A model generated the notes under the pieces. It was given only the letters and a program-made list of their open reading frames with translations. It ran no database searches and was not told where the DNA came from. 64,000 bases of DNA, from contig JACVRN010000004.1 in NCBI GenBank assembly GCA_014534425.1, forward strand, positions 1 to 64,000. The letters are read 5' to 3'. Made by a program: the position numbers and the translations under genes. Positions within the stretch are counted from its first letter, which is position 1. Each line of letters starts with the position of its first letter. Below, piece after piece: positions 26,317 to 34,347 of the stretch. Origin of the DNA: Pyrinomonadaceae bacterium. Lineage in GTDB: Bacteria > Acidobacteriota > Blastocatellia > Pyrinomonadales > Pyrinomonadaceae.

Positions 26317-28317
26317 TTACTGGCCTGGGATGGGGATTCGCGGGCGGGGCGCTGCCGCTTCCGCCGAGTCGGCTATGCGCGCCAGCACGTCTTCGTAAAT
26401 CTTAATCTTGCCTTCGCTCTGCATGCGCGTCTGTATGGCGTTGATGTAATCGTCAAAGACCTGGTTGCGCCGCTCGCGCAAGGCGGTCTGCATCAACTGG
26501 TCTCGCTGCGTGGCGAACTTGGCTATGTCGGCTTCCGAGCGCTTGGTGAGACCGACGACGACCCAGTTGTCTCCGACCTTGATGGGCGTCTTGTGAACCT
26601 GCCCGGCTTGCAGAGCATAGATGGCGTCGTCAATCGCAGGACTTGTTCCGGCTTCGCCTAGCGGGTCTCCCAGCTTGTAGTCAACCTGGTCTTTCCCTTC
26701 AAGCCCGACCTTTTCGGCAGCCGCTTTCAACTCAGAGGCCGAAGCCGTGTTCGCAAGGTCGCGCGCCGTCTGCTCTATGCGCTGACGCGCCTGCTCCTGC
26801 TTGAAGGCTTGGGCCACCTTGTCTTTGACCTCTTCGAACTCTGGAATGCGCGGCTCTCTCTTTTCCAGCAGCATGGGAATGGCGAAGCCGCCTTTGACGG
26901 GCGTCTGCTCGCCTACGTCGTTGGGATTTTCAAGAGGCGCTATGCCCTGCTCGAACTGCTGTGACGAGCCAATGTTCGGCACGTCGTCGCCCGGTTTGAC
27001 GAAAGGCGTCTCCTTAATCATGTCTTCGGGCTTCATGTTGGCTTCCGCCGAAAGCTCGCGCGCCACCGCCGGATAATCCTTCGACTGCTTCAGCTTCTCT
27101 GCGGCTTTGCGTGCGATGCCTGCGGCCACTGCGTAAGCGCGGCGGTTCTGAAGAGAGACGCGCAACTCGTTCTTCGCGTCCTCGAAGGTCTTCTGCACCT
27201 CTTCGCCGCGCCGCATGATGTAGTAATTGCCAGCGTACTTGATGAGAACATCCGTCACGCCACCTACGGGCATATCAACCATGCGGTCGTAGAGCGCGTT
27301 CGGTTTGTTGGGGTCACGTCTGAAAGGCTTCGGGAGCATGCCACCCTGCTTGGCCGTCGCGGGGTCTTCGGAATTTCCGCGAGCGTATTCCGCGAACTTC
27401 TCCTCAGACATATTAGGGCCTTCGCTCTGAATCTTCTTGAGAAGGTTCTCGCCCTTCTCTTTCACGACTGCGTCCAGGTCGGGGCGGGCTACTTTAAGGA
27501 TAATCTGCTGGACTTTGACACCGGCCACTTTGTTTTCCGGCTTCAGATTGTCGAACTCCTTCTTCAGGTCTTCGTCCGAAATTTGAATCTTCTCGCCCAC
27601 CTTCGCCTGGTCTATGTAGAGGTAGCGAATCTTCTTCTGCGGCTCAAGGAAGCGATAGTCCGTCTTGTGCTGGTCGTAGTAGCCGCGCAGGTCTGCGTCC
27701 GAAGGCTGAATCTTTTCCGCCAGCTTGGCTACGGAGACGGGCACGTAGGTAATGTCGAAGAAGCTCTCCTTGCGCTTGAACTGCTCCTGCACTTCCTGTT
27801 CGGAGACGCTGACGCCAGCCGTGACGAAAGCCTGTAGCTTTTCCGCCGCCACCTGGTCGCGCACCTGCTTCTCGAATTGCTCTATAGAGCCGTAGCGCGT
27901 CACGACAGCCTCTTTATATTTATCGAGTCCTATGAATTTGCCGGATGCGTCGCTGAAGCGTTTACGAATCGCGTCCGCGACTTCCGCGTCCGAAGCCGCC
28001 AGGCCGAGACGAGCCGCCTCCTGCGCTATGATGCGGTCGCGTATCAAGCCGTCAAGAAAGCGACGGTCGCCGCCAAGGGCAGCCATGTTTATCTGGCCGC
28101 CGAACATCTGCGAGTATTGCTGCTTGAGCGTCTCAAGCTCTCCGACGGTGATGTCGTCAGAGCCTACGCGCGCCAGAACTTCCTTGCTTGAGACGGGGGC
28201 GCTGGCGGTGCCTCCGCGCGGAACGTAAAAGACTATGAGGCCGCCGCCAATCAGAAAAGCGAAAGCGATGATGATAAAATTGCGCGTCTTCTCAAGACGA
28301 CTAAACTGTTTCAGCAT
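26317..28317 (-). CDS. ppiD: PpiD-like peptidyl-prolyl cis-trans isomerase
   Basis: 666 residues. A short cytoplasmic N-terminus is followed by one membrane anchor (NFIIIAFAFLIGGGLIVFYV). The periplasmic part begins with a SurA_N-like chaperone region (VLARVGSDDITVGELETLKQ, LDGLIRDRIIAQEAARLGL). A parvulin-type segment (VQQIILKV ... AKQGGMLPKPFRRD) is in the middle and another helical chaperone stretch is at the C-terminus. This layout matches PpiD, which assists folding of outer-membrane and periplasmic proteins near the translocon. The gene appears monocistronic. Confidence 0.85.
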   Translation of the reverse strand: MLKQFSRLEKTRNFIIIAFAFLIGGGLIVFYVPRGGTASAPVSSKEVLARVGSDDITVGELETLKQQYSQMFGGQINMAALGGDRRFLDGLIRDRIIAQEAARLGLAASDAEVADAIRKRFSDASGKFIGLDKYKEAVVTRYGSIEQFEKQVRDQVAAEKLQAFVTAGVSVSEQEVQEQFKRKESFFDITYVPVSVAKLAEKIQPSDADLRGYYDQHKTDYRFLEPQKKIRYLYIDQAKVGEKIQISDEDLKKEFDNLKPENKVAGVKVQQIILKVARPDLDAVVKEKGENLLKKIQSEGPNMSEEKFAEYARGNSEDPATAKQGGMLPKPFRRDPNKPNALYDRMVDMPVGGVTDVLIKYAGNYYIMRRGEEVQKTFEDAKNELRVSLQNRRAYAVAAGIARKAAEKLKQSKDYPAVARELSAEANMKPEDMIKETPFVKPGDDVPNIGSSQQFEQGIAPLENPNDVGEQTPVKGGFAIPMLLEKREPRIPEFEEVKDKVAQAFKQEQARQRIEQTARDLANTASASELKAAAEKVGLEGKDQVDYKLGDPLGEAGTSPAIDDAIYALQAGQVHKTPIKVGDNWVVVGLTKRSEADIAKFATQRDQLMQTALRERRNQVFDDYINAIQTRMQSEGKIKIYEDVLARIADSAEAAAPRPRIPIPGQ

Positions 28318-28399
28318 TCTCTATCTATCCTCAAAAACTTGTAGAGCAATTATAGCCGAGGCCACAGGCGCTTCCAGCAAACCACGGATTGTAACGGAC

Positions 28400-28480
28400 A
28401 GAGGCCGAAAAAGGCAAAAGGCGAAAGAACAGAACTCTCAGCTTCAAACTGAACCTCTGGCCTCTTTTTTCCTTTACCCT
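28400..28480. repeat. imperfect palindrome between ppiD and cadD-like genes
   Basis: AGAGGCCGAAAAAGGCAAAAGG on one side is roughly inverted by CCTCTGGCCTCTTTTTTCC on the other, in the divergent ppiD/CadD-like spacer. Like other palindromes here, its arms are built of short iterations. A divergent promoter must also lie in this spacer but I could not place it. Confidence 0.45.
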
Positions 28481-28494
28481 TATTTTATTGACAG

Positions 28495-29070
28495 ATGATT
28501 CCCTTTCTCTCCGCCGTTGCGGCTGCCGTGGCGGCTTTCGCGGCGACCAACATCGACGACATCTTCGTGCTGATGCTCTTTTTCGCGGGCGGCGACAGAA
28601 GCTTCAAGCGCTGGCAGGTTGTCCTAGGCCAATACCTTGGGTTCGCGGCCCTCGTCTGTCTCAGCCTCTTTGGATACTTCGCGCGCTTCGTCGCGCCTCA
28701 AGAATGGATAGGTCTGCTGGGCATTCTCCCCATCCTCATAGGCATAAAGAAGCTTTGGGAGTTAAAGAAGGGCGGGCACCAGGAGGCGCAGATTGAAAGA
28801 CGAAGCACGCACGCCGTCTTTACTGTGGCCGCCGTCACGTTCGCCAACGGCGGCGATAACATGGGCATCTACACGCCGCTTTTCGCCAGCGCCAGCCCGT
28901 TTGAACTGGTCGTCACGCTCGCCGTCTTCTTCATAATGGTCGCCCTCTGGTGCGCCCTCGGCTACAGCTTGGGCCGCCATCCGGCCATCTCCCGCGCGCT
29001 AGACAAATACGGCCACATCCTTGTCCCCTTCGTCCTCATAGCCCTCGGCCTTTATATAATGATTGAATGA
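28495..29070 (+). CDS. CadD-like cadmium-resistance family transporter
   Basis: 191 residues, nearly all in five or six membrane helices. AATNIDDIFVLMLFF at the N-terminus and FANGGDNMGIYTPLF after a cytoplasmic loop are the paired acidic motifs of the CadD/LysE-superfamily cadmium transporter family. Members are associated with Cd resistance or cation export, but the substrate here is not established. The ATG at 28495 directly follows the upstream palindrome. A dispersed hairpin repeat begins 9 nt after the stop. Confidence 0.8.
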   Translation: MIPFLSAVAAAVAAFAATNIDDIFVLMLFFAGGDRSFKRWQVVLGQYLGFAALVCLSLFGYFARFVAPQEWIGLLGILPILIGIKKLWELKKGGHQEAQIERRSTHAVFTVAAVTFANGGDNMGIYTPLFASASPFELVVTLAVFFIMVALWCALGYSLGRHPAISRALDKYGHILVPFVLIALGLYIMIE

Positions 29071-29079
29071 CGCAGCACA

Positions 29080-29115
29080 GACCGGCCCGCTACCGCAGGC
29101 GGTACTGCCCTGTGG
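29080..29115. repeat. dispersed hairpin repeat (CCGCTACCGC family), second copy
   Basis: GGCCCGCTACCGCAGGCGGTACTGCCCTG matches the terminator at 24545-24588 over most of its length but has lost the outer stem pairs and the T-tract. It is the 3' flank of the CadD-like gene. Confidence 0.6.
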
Positions 29116-29140
29116 TTAACAAGTAAAGTGCATTAAAACA

Positions 29141-29204
29141 GAGCATTCGAGGCTTCAATAAGAGCTTTTGGAGTTTCATTAGCTCCATTTGAATGTCCAA
29201 AAGC
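29141..29204. repeat. 21-bp periodic array, left half, ending in the target duplication
   Basis: Three units start at 29141, 29162 and 29183 (GAGCATTCG..., GAGCTTTTGG..., CTCCATTTG...). The last nine bases, TCCAAAAGC (29196-29204), are repeated immediately after the transposon at 32842-32850. The array resumes there in the same register. Confidence 0.8.
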
Positions 29205-29220
29205 GGCTTTGCCCGAAAAG
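29205..29220 (+). repeat. left terminal inverted repeat
   Basis: GGCTTTGCCCGAAAAG reading into the element. It is identical to the right end read inward; similarity stops after base 16. Confidence 0.88.
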
Positions 29221-29263
29221 TAATTTCTATCCGAAAAGTCTAGGGGCTGTACAAAAAGTCTTG

Positions 29264-29860
29264 TCAGTTTGTTGAGCCGTCTGAAATAGCTTTTTGACTT
29301 CCGATGCCCGCGCTAAACAAATCTTCACTTTTCTTTTCGAGTACGTCTTGCCACAATGTGTCCATCAAAGCCAAAGTCTTAACAAAGTCAATATACATGC
29401 GTTTGGTATCGGCTGGAAGTGTGTCCTCTAAATCAACTGATAGAGCTTTTCTAATTATCTCAATCAGAGTTGGGCTAGTGTTCGCTAATCCAACTTTAGC
29501 GCGTTCCTCTTCTAATTCTCTAAACCATTCCCGACGAATCTCAAAAGACTCTTTGATGAGCGTAAACATTGCTTCGTTAATCTGTCGCTTCTCTGCTTCA
29601 TCCTCTATTGCTGTTAGCGTTCCCGAAAGCTGACCAAAAGCTGCCGCCATATCCTTCCCCCTGTCAGCGATGCGTTGAATCCTTTGCTGATAGGCATCAA
29701 ACAATAACTCCCTACGTTTGATTTCGGCCACGCTGTCTAACTCTGCCGACTTCACTTGAAGTTGATGCCTTAATGTTAGCCATGTGATAGCGAAAGTAGT
29801 TACAGAGCCGAGCAATGCGCCCGCCAATGTGCCAATAAGAGTAGTCTGTTCTGGAGTCAT
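29264..29860 (-). CDS. transposon passenger: membrane-anchored helical protein, unknown
   Basis: 198 residues. One N-terminal transmembrane helix (LIGTLAGALLGSVTTFAITW) is followed by a long, charged, mostly helical cytoplasmic part (LRHQLQVKSAELDSVAEIKR, REWFRELEEERAKVGL) with coiled-coil character. No family is recognised. Single-pass proteins with a helical cytoplasmic domain are common in accessory elements. The stop lies 44 bp inside the left inverted repeat, so the gene belongs to the transposon. Its AT-rich composition matches the other passengers. Confidence 0.65.
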   Translation of the reverse strand: MTPEQTTLIGTLAGALLGSVTTFAITWLTLRHQLQVKSAELDSVAEIKRRELLFDAYQQRIQRIADRGKDMAAAFGQLSGTLTAIEDEAEKRQINEAMFTLIKESFEIRREWFRELEEERAKVGLANTSPTLIEIIRKALSVDLEDTLPADTKRMYIDFVKTLALMDTLWQDVLEKKSEDLFSAGIGSQKAISDGSTN

Positions 29861-29906
29861 GGCTGTTATCTTCCTTTTGGTAGTGATGTAAATCTGTGGG
29901 TTTGAC

Positions 29907-30134
29907 TTAACGCTTTTTCCGGCTGGCCTTGGTCACTGACTTTGACTTGCTACTATGCCTTATTATTGCTTGTGCGTAGTGAAAAATAGGCTCTATACCA
30001 GACACTCCAGATTCGTAAGGGAACACGCCCACAACTTTCAACTCGCCGTATAACTCCCAGCCCTCTGAAAGCCTCTTATTGATGTACTCACTTAACTGAA
30101 AATCATAATTGGATGTGACAAGTTCGTATTCCAT
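29907..30134 (-). CDS. transposon passenger: small DUF1737-like protein
   Basis: 75 residues. MEYELVTSNYDFQLSEYINK followed by RLSEGWELYGEL and a later HYAQAIIR matches the pattern of the DUF1737 family, small soluble proteins whose function is not known to me. The basic tail (SKSKSVTKASRKKR) is unusual. It lies between two other minus-strand passengers with short gaps, so the three may be co-transcribed. Confidence 0.65.
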   Translation of the reverse strand: MEYELVTSNYDFQLSEYINKRLSEGWELYGELKVVGVFPYESGVSGIEPIFHYAQAIIRHSSKSKSVTKASRKKR

Positions 30135-30173
30135 GTTGCTTATCCTTTCGTGGGGTTAAAAAGGAGGGGCGGT

Positions 30174-31166
30174 CTATGCCGCCCCTTTCGCTTCGTATTC
30201 AAGTTCATCCTCTGGCACAGCCGTATCGCTCTCCGCTATCTTCATGTAGCGACGGCCTTCATGCTCGCCAGCTTCGCCAATGACCTTTACGGGCTGGTCA
30301 TGGTCTTTATTGCGCCAGATAGCGGCGCGCGGCTGTGTAAGCTCTGCCTGTGTAGGAAAGGTGTCTTGACTAAGCTCTAACAAAGCCGTAAGTTTGGCAA
30401 TCGCCTCTTGAGTGGCATCACCATAGATAGTTACACGCGCCTCGCTGCCACGTGACAGCTTAAAAGCTAACTCGGTCGTTTTCCGTGAATCAACGGGCTG
30501 CCCCTCTGCTCCCTGAGGAAATAATGTTTTATGGCCGAATATCTGACCGGAAGCCTGTTGCCCTGTGCCAGATTGGCCTGTAGATGGTGGCTGTTGCATA
30601 GACGTTGCTCCGGCGGGCGTAGTATCCTTACCTTCACCCTCTTTCTTGCCCGCTACAGCCGCATTATACTCAGGCGCTTCCTGCGATACAAGGTCTAATG
30701 TATCGCGGTAAGCGTGAATAACATCCCCCACTGACTTAGGGTTGAACCCCCTTTTAATCAGCTTTACCCGTAGATTATTTTCGCTCGGAAGTACGTCCCC
30801 ATACTCTTCAAATAGTTCCTTAAACAACGGGGGCGTGAAAGCTGCTTCTCTAATAGCCTTAACTCGCTCAGCGTCGCCTTTTTGATGCAGGCATATGTCT
30901 ATTGCGCCTTCGCTCAGCTTGTATTCACGGTTGCCTGCATTTTCGAGCAGCCCATACTTTTTGAGCGCTGAAATTACCGCATCAGAAGCACCATTTGTGC
31001 CGCTATAGCCGAGCGCCCTTGCCAAGGTCTCGCTGTCGGCTGCGTGGGTAAACTCCTGCTCATAAATCTGAGCTATGCGAGGAATCGCCTCTGCCAAGCT
31101 GATAGCTGGATAATTAGGACTTCGTGTCCTCTTAGCTGCGGTAGCTTTCGCCTCATCTGTACTCAT
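30174..31166 (-). CDS. transposon passenger: DUF5343-like N-domain, unknown role
   Basis: 330 residues from an ATG at 31166 with a strong AAAGGAGG upstream. The N-terminal region (YPAISLAEAIPRIAQIYEQE, ALGYSGTNGASDAVISALKKYGLLE) looks like a winged-helix fold found in island-borne proteins. A Gly/Gln/Pro-rich linker (about 180-215) follows. The C-terminus begins RKTTELAFKLSRGSEARVTIYGDAT and ends in an acidic tail. The name is a tentative family resemblance. It is divergent from the transposase, with a 400-bp shared spacer that holds the structured RNA. Confidence 0.5.
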   Translation of the reverse strand: MSTDEAKATAAKRTRSPNYPAISLAEAIPRIAQIYEQEFTHAADSETLARALGYSGTNGASDAVISALKKYGLLENAGNREYKLSEGAIDICLHQKGDAERVKAIREAAFTPPLFKELFEEYGDVLPSENNLRVKLIKRGFNPKSVGDVIHAYRDTLDLVSQEAPEYNAAVAGKKEGEGKDTTPAGATSMQQPPSTGQSGTGQQASGQIFGHKTLFPQGAEGQPVDSRKTTELAFKLSRGSEARVTIYGDATQEAIAKLTALLELSQDTFPTQAELTQPRAAIWRNKDHDQPVKVIGEAGEHEGRRYMKIAESDTAVPEDELEYEAKGAA

Positions 31167-31265
31167 ATATCTAGCCTCCTTTCGTTAGGCGCTAACCACG
31201 ATAGCCGAAAATGAACTGCCCGTCAAGGGCAAAATAAAAATACCGCGTTAGCGACGATATTTCTC

Positions 31266-31293
31266 TTGACTTACCGTGATAAAACCATATAAT
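31266..31293 (+). promoter_or_regulatory. near-consensus sigma-70 promoter for the transposase leader
   Basis: TTGACT (31266-31271), a 16-bp spacer and TATAAT (31288-31293). Transcription would start near 31300, just ahead of the structured leader. Confidence 0.75.
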
Positions 31294-31299
31294 GCTGCA

Positions 31300-31540
31300 T
31301 GTCAGGAGGTCTTTGAAGTTATGAGAAGATGAGTAGCCCCTGCATTCATGCTTACCGATGCAGAGGGCGAAAACGGGAAGTCCCTCTCTACTGGCTTTTG
31401 ACGGAGACACTAGAGAGGGACGTGGTAAGCCTTCATTTAGAAGCCCCGCCGGTTGCTTGAACAGCCAGCGAGGCCATCAAACCACACAGCCGAAGCCGTA
31501 TGGCCTAGACAACCTGCATTATACGCTAAGGCTTGTGTGG
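31300..31540 (+). ncRNA. structured leader RNA with pseudoknot (HEARO/omega-RNA-like candidate)
   Basis: Stem 1: 31336-31345 with 31358-31368 (10 bp, one bulged A). Its 12-nt loop contains GCTTACC (31350-31356), which pairs with GGTAAGC at 31424-31430 to form a 7-bp pseudoknot. Stem 2: 31380-31390 with 31411-31421 (11 bp exact), apical loop including TTTTGACGGAGAC. A small stem lies at 31431-31443, followed by AAGCCCCGCC. Stem 4 pairs about 31482-31491 with 31530-31540. This compact pseudoknot plan recalls the omega/HEARO RNAs of IscB/TnpB nucleases, but no such nuclease gene is present. It may instead control transposase expression. Confidence 0.6.
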
Positions 31541-31566
31541 ACTCAACCCAATAAGGAGTTCATACC

Positions 31567-32817
31567 ATGAGCACACGCGAGCAAAAAGGTCTTGAGATAG
31601 CGAATAAAGCGAAGATTACACGCAGGGGTCACTTGTGGCTTGTTCCGTCAACTACAGCCGGAAAGAAGTATGCCGTTGACTTAGAGGCAGAGACACCGCG
31701 TTGCACTTGTCCAGACCATGAGTTTAGGCGCGCGGCATGTAAGCATATCCACGCGGTTCAAATCATCCTTCAACGCACGCAGACCACAGAGACGAAAGAC
31801 GGCGAGACCACAGTTACAGAGACCGTCACGGTTCAAAAGCGCATCACGTATAAGCAGGAGTGGCCAAGCTATAATAAATCGCAGACGCGTGAGAAGTCAG
31901 AGTTTTTAGCTTTGCTCTACGCGCTCTGTCAGAGCATCGAAGAACCTGTCCAGACCGTAGGGCGTCCACGCTTGCCGCTTGCTGATATTATCTTCGCGGC
32001 TGTCTTTCGCACATACTCAACCTTGTCTGGCCGTCGCTTTACAAGTGACTTGCGAGACGCATTAGCTAAAGGCTATCTATCAAAGATGCCGTCCTATAAC
32101 TCCATCTTCGATTACCTGAAAATGGAATCAATCACGCCCTACCTGAAACACCTAATCACGGAAAGCAGTATGCCGCTCAAGTCAGTTGAGACGAACTTTG
32201 CGGTTGATAGTTCGGGCTTCGGCGCGCCTCAAGTGAAATGGCATGATGTGAAGTATGGTCAAGACTCAGACCGTGAGCAATGGATAAAACTTCACTTGAT
32301 GTGCGGAACGTCAACGCACATCGTAACGAGTGTCGAAGTGAGCGACGGCTATCAGCATGATTATCCGTTCTACAAGCCTCTCGTTGATAAGACAGCACAG
32401 AGTGGCTTTAAGATGGCCGAAGTATCAGCCGACAAGGGATACATCGGAGACAGTAACCTACTTGCTACTGTGCGTCACGGTGCTGTGCCTTATATCCCTT
32501 TCAAATCGAATGCAACTGAACAGTCTAAGGTGAATCCTAAATCATCTGTATGGGTGAAGATGTATCACTACTATAATCTTCGCCGTGACGAGTTCTTAGA
32601 GCATTATCATCGCCGCTCAAATGTTGAGACTGTATTCAGCATGATAAAAGCAAAGTTCGGTCAACGGCTGAAATGCAAGACGCCGACAGCACAGGTCAAC
32701 GAAGCCTTGTGCAAGGTGTTGGCGCACAATCTGTGCTGCGTGATAAAGTCAGTTTATGAGTTGAACATCAACGCGAGTTTTCGGACGGAAAATGCTTCTG
32801 TACGAAAAGCCTCTTAA
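31567..32817 (+). CDS. IS4-type DDE transposase with SWIM zinc finger
   Basis: 416 residues; AAGGAG eight bases before the ATG. The N-terminal 70 residues hold a SWIM zinc finger (CTC at 46-48, CKH at 58-60), which probably binds DNA or protein. The catalytic core has FAVDSSGFG (Asp214), VSADKGYIGD (Asp289) and HYHRRSNVETVFSMIK (Glu354). The last segment fits the Y-x2-R-x3-E-x6-K signature of IS4-type enzymes exactly (Tyr347, Arg350, Glu354, Lys361). No frameshift or stop is seen, so it is probably active. Its stop lies 8 bp before the right inverted repeat. Confidence 0.9.
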   Translation: MSTREQKGLEIANKAKITRRGHLWLVPSTTAGKKYAVDLEAETPRCTCPDHEFRRAACKHIHAVQIILQRTQTTETKDGETTVTETVTVQKRITYKQEWPSYNKSQTREKSEFLALLYALCQSIEEPVQTVGRPRLPLADIIFAAVFRTYSTLSGRRFTSDLRDALAKGYLSKMPSYNSIFDYLKMESITPYLKHLITESSMPLKSVETNFAVDSSGFGAPQVKWHDVKYGQDSDREQWIKLHLMCGTSTHIVTSVEVSDGYQHDYPFYKPLVDKTAQSGFKMAEVSADKGYIGDSNLLATVRHGAVPYIPFKSNATEQSKVNPKSSVWVKMYHYYNLRRDEFLEHYHRRSNVETVFSMIKAKFGQRLKCKTPTAQVNEALCKVLAHNLCCVIKSVYELNINASFRTENASVRKAS

Positions 32818-32825
32818 CTTAGGGG

Positions 32826-32841
32826 CTTTTCGGGCAAAGCC
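32826..32841 (-). repeat. right terminal inverted repeat
   Basis: CTTTTCGGGCAAAGCC, the exact reverse complement of the left end, directly followed by the target duplication TCCAAAAGC. Confidence 0.88.
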
Positions 32842-32955
32842 TCCAAAAGCTCTTAATGAAACCTCAAAAGCTCTTAACGAACCTGCTAAATCGCTTTATT
32901 TCCGCGATTTTTCGCCTCTGAATTTTTCTTTTGCCTTTGGCTTACGCCCTGTGTT
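32842..32955. repeat. 21-bp periodic array, right half
   Basis: After the duplicated TCCAAAAGC, units start at 32850, 32871, 32892, 32913 and 32934 (CTCTTAATG..., CTCTTAACG..., CGCTTTATT..., CGCCTCTG..., CCTTTGG...). The register is continuous with the left half if the transposon is removed. Confidence 0.8.
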
Positions 32956-33081
32956 AATTTTTGTTTAGCAGGGAGGGCCACTTCCCTGTCGCACGTCTTG
33001 CCGGGCGCTCACTTTCACTTTCCGCAAGCTGCCGCCGCGCTGCCCCGCGTTTTCAGAGAGTTTTTAATTTCCTGTTCGATT

Positions 33082-34332
33082 ATGGCTTCTAAAGTCAGCC
33101 GCTTTGACCTGGACTGGTGGGTCGTTCAAAAGCGCTTTGTCTACACCATACTGGCGACGCTCCTGCTGGCAATTCTGGCGGGCGGCGCGGGCATTTATGT
33201 CTGGAAGTACGGCCTGCCCTTCGTCAACAGTGGTGCCGTGGCGAAAGCCCCTGCCGGAGCGCGCTTCATCTCGTTCGAAGGCGACGTGCGCGTAGTACGC
33301 GCGGCCACGCGCGAAACCATCTCTGCCAGCATCCAGACGCAGCTTTTCCCAGGCGACACCGTGCAGACTCAAGCCGATGGCCGCGCACGCATCAACCTCG
33401 CGGACGGCTCTATTCTGGTGGTGCGTGAAAATTCTACCGTCATCATACGCGACAACACCTCTGCCGAAGGCGGCCAGCGCGTGAACGTTAACGTGGTGGT
33501 CGATCGCGGCCAGATTAACGTCCGCACCGAAGAGCAGCCGCAGGGCACCAACAACGTAGTCCAGACCAGGCAGACGCAGAACAAGCTGGGGCCGCAGACG
33601 GGCGCATCTTTCGGCATCAACCCGGACAGCACCGAAGACATACGCGTCAACCAGGGACAGATGGAGACGACCAGCGTCAAGACCGGCGAGACTACTACTG
33701 TCCGAGGCGGCGAATATATCAACATCAACCCGTCCGGCAACATCGCGCGCAGAGAGAAACTGCTGGACGTTCCGGCCCCAGCCGCTCCGCATGACCTTGA
33801 GAGAATCTTCGTTGGCTCAAGCGGCGCGGCCAGCGTCACCTTGAAGTGGCAGCGCCCCGTCTCAGGCTCTGCCGCTCACTACCGCGTCGAGGTCGCAACC
33901 TCTCCCTTCTTCGTCACGGCAGGCAAGGTGATAGAGCGCGACCAGTTGGCTTCCACGGAATTCAACGCCAGCGACCTTCGGCCCGGCAACTACTTCTGGC
34001 GAGTGCGCGCAACGGCCACCACGGGCCAGGTCTCCGACTGGAGCGACCCGCAGAAATTCATAGTCGTGCCCGCAGGCTCTAATGAAAACGTTGCGGTTAA
34101 TATTACAGAGATAAATTACGTGGGCGGCCAGATATATCTTGTGCGCGGACGAGCGCAGCCCGGCACCACCATACGCATACTCGGTCGTCAGACCTTAACG
34201 GGCAGCGACGGCTCGTTCCAGCTTCAGATTACCGTGCCCGAAAACTCGCGCGAGGTGGCGGGCGAAGCTCAAGACCCGCAGGGCAATCGCACACGATTCA
34301 ATTTCGCTCTTGTGCCGACGCGCGGCACCTAG
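33082..34332 (+). CDS. membrane-anchored FecR-domain protein
   Basis: The ATG at 33082 begins MASKVSRFDLDWW; a TTG at 32998 would add 28 unlikely residues. One transmembrane helix (about 22-43) is followed by a periplasmic FecR domain (FISFEGDVRVV, LFPGDTVQTQADGRARINLADGS, FGINPDSTEDIRVNQGQ, VRGGEYININ). A fibronectin-III-like region (VTLKWQRPVSGSAAHYRVEV, LRPGNYFWRVRA) and a C-terminal beta domain follow. FecR domains occur in envelope signalling and polysaccharide-linked proteins. No ECF sigma partner is adjacent. The diguanylate cyclase ATG starts 15 nt after the stop, so they form an operon. Confidence 0.85.
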   Translation: MASKVSRFDLDWWVVQKRFVYTILATLLLAILAGGAGIYVWKYGLPFVNSGAVAKAPAGARFISFEGDVRVVRAATRETISASIQTQLFPGDTVQTQADGRARINLADGSILVVRENSTVIIRDNTSAEGGQRVNVNVVVDRGQINVRTEEQPQGTNNVVQTRQTQNKLGPQTGASFGINPDSTEDIRVNQGQMETTSVKTGETTTVRGGEYININPSGNIARREKLLDVPAPAAPHDLERIFVGSSGAASVTLKWQRPVSGSAAHYRVEVATSPFFVTAGKVIERDQLASTEFNASDLRPGNYFWRVRATATTGQVSDWSDPQKFIVVPAGSNENVAVNITEINYVGGQIYLVRGRAQPGTTIRILGRQTLTGSDGSFQLQITVPENSREVAGEAQDPQGNRTRFNFALVPTRGT

Positions 34333-34347
34333 GAGTTGCTCGGACAG

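Larger units (their letters stand above)
29205..32841. mobile_element. 3.64-kb IS4-type transposon with passenger genes
   Basis: The ends are exact 16-bp inverted repeats, GGCTTTGCCCGAAAAG at 29205-29220 and its complement at 32826-32841. A 9-bp direct duplication TCCAAAAGC flanks them, a size within the range for IS4-type elements. Removing the element and one duplication copy restores the 21-bp register of the surrounding array. Inside are a plus-strand YREK transposase with a promoter-driven structured leader and three minus-strand passenger genes. The interior is visibly more AT-rich than the flanks, which indicates horizontal origin. Passenger genes make it a 'transporter IS' rather than a simple IS. 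Confidence 0.9.

Noticed and set aside
31358-31570. 70-residue frame across the leader RNA
   Set aside because: It crosses the conserved stems and pseudoknot, has no family and ends within the transposase start region.
31300-32817. Complete IscB or TnpB element
   Set aside because: The only long frame is an IS4-type DDE transposase; no RuvC/HNH motif and no IS200/605 tnpA are present.
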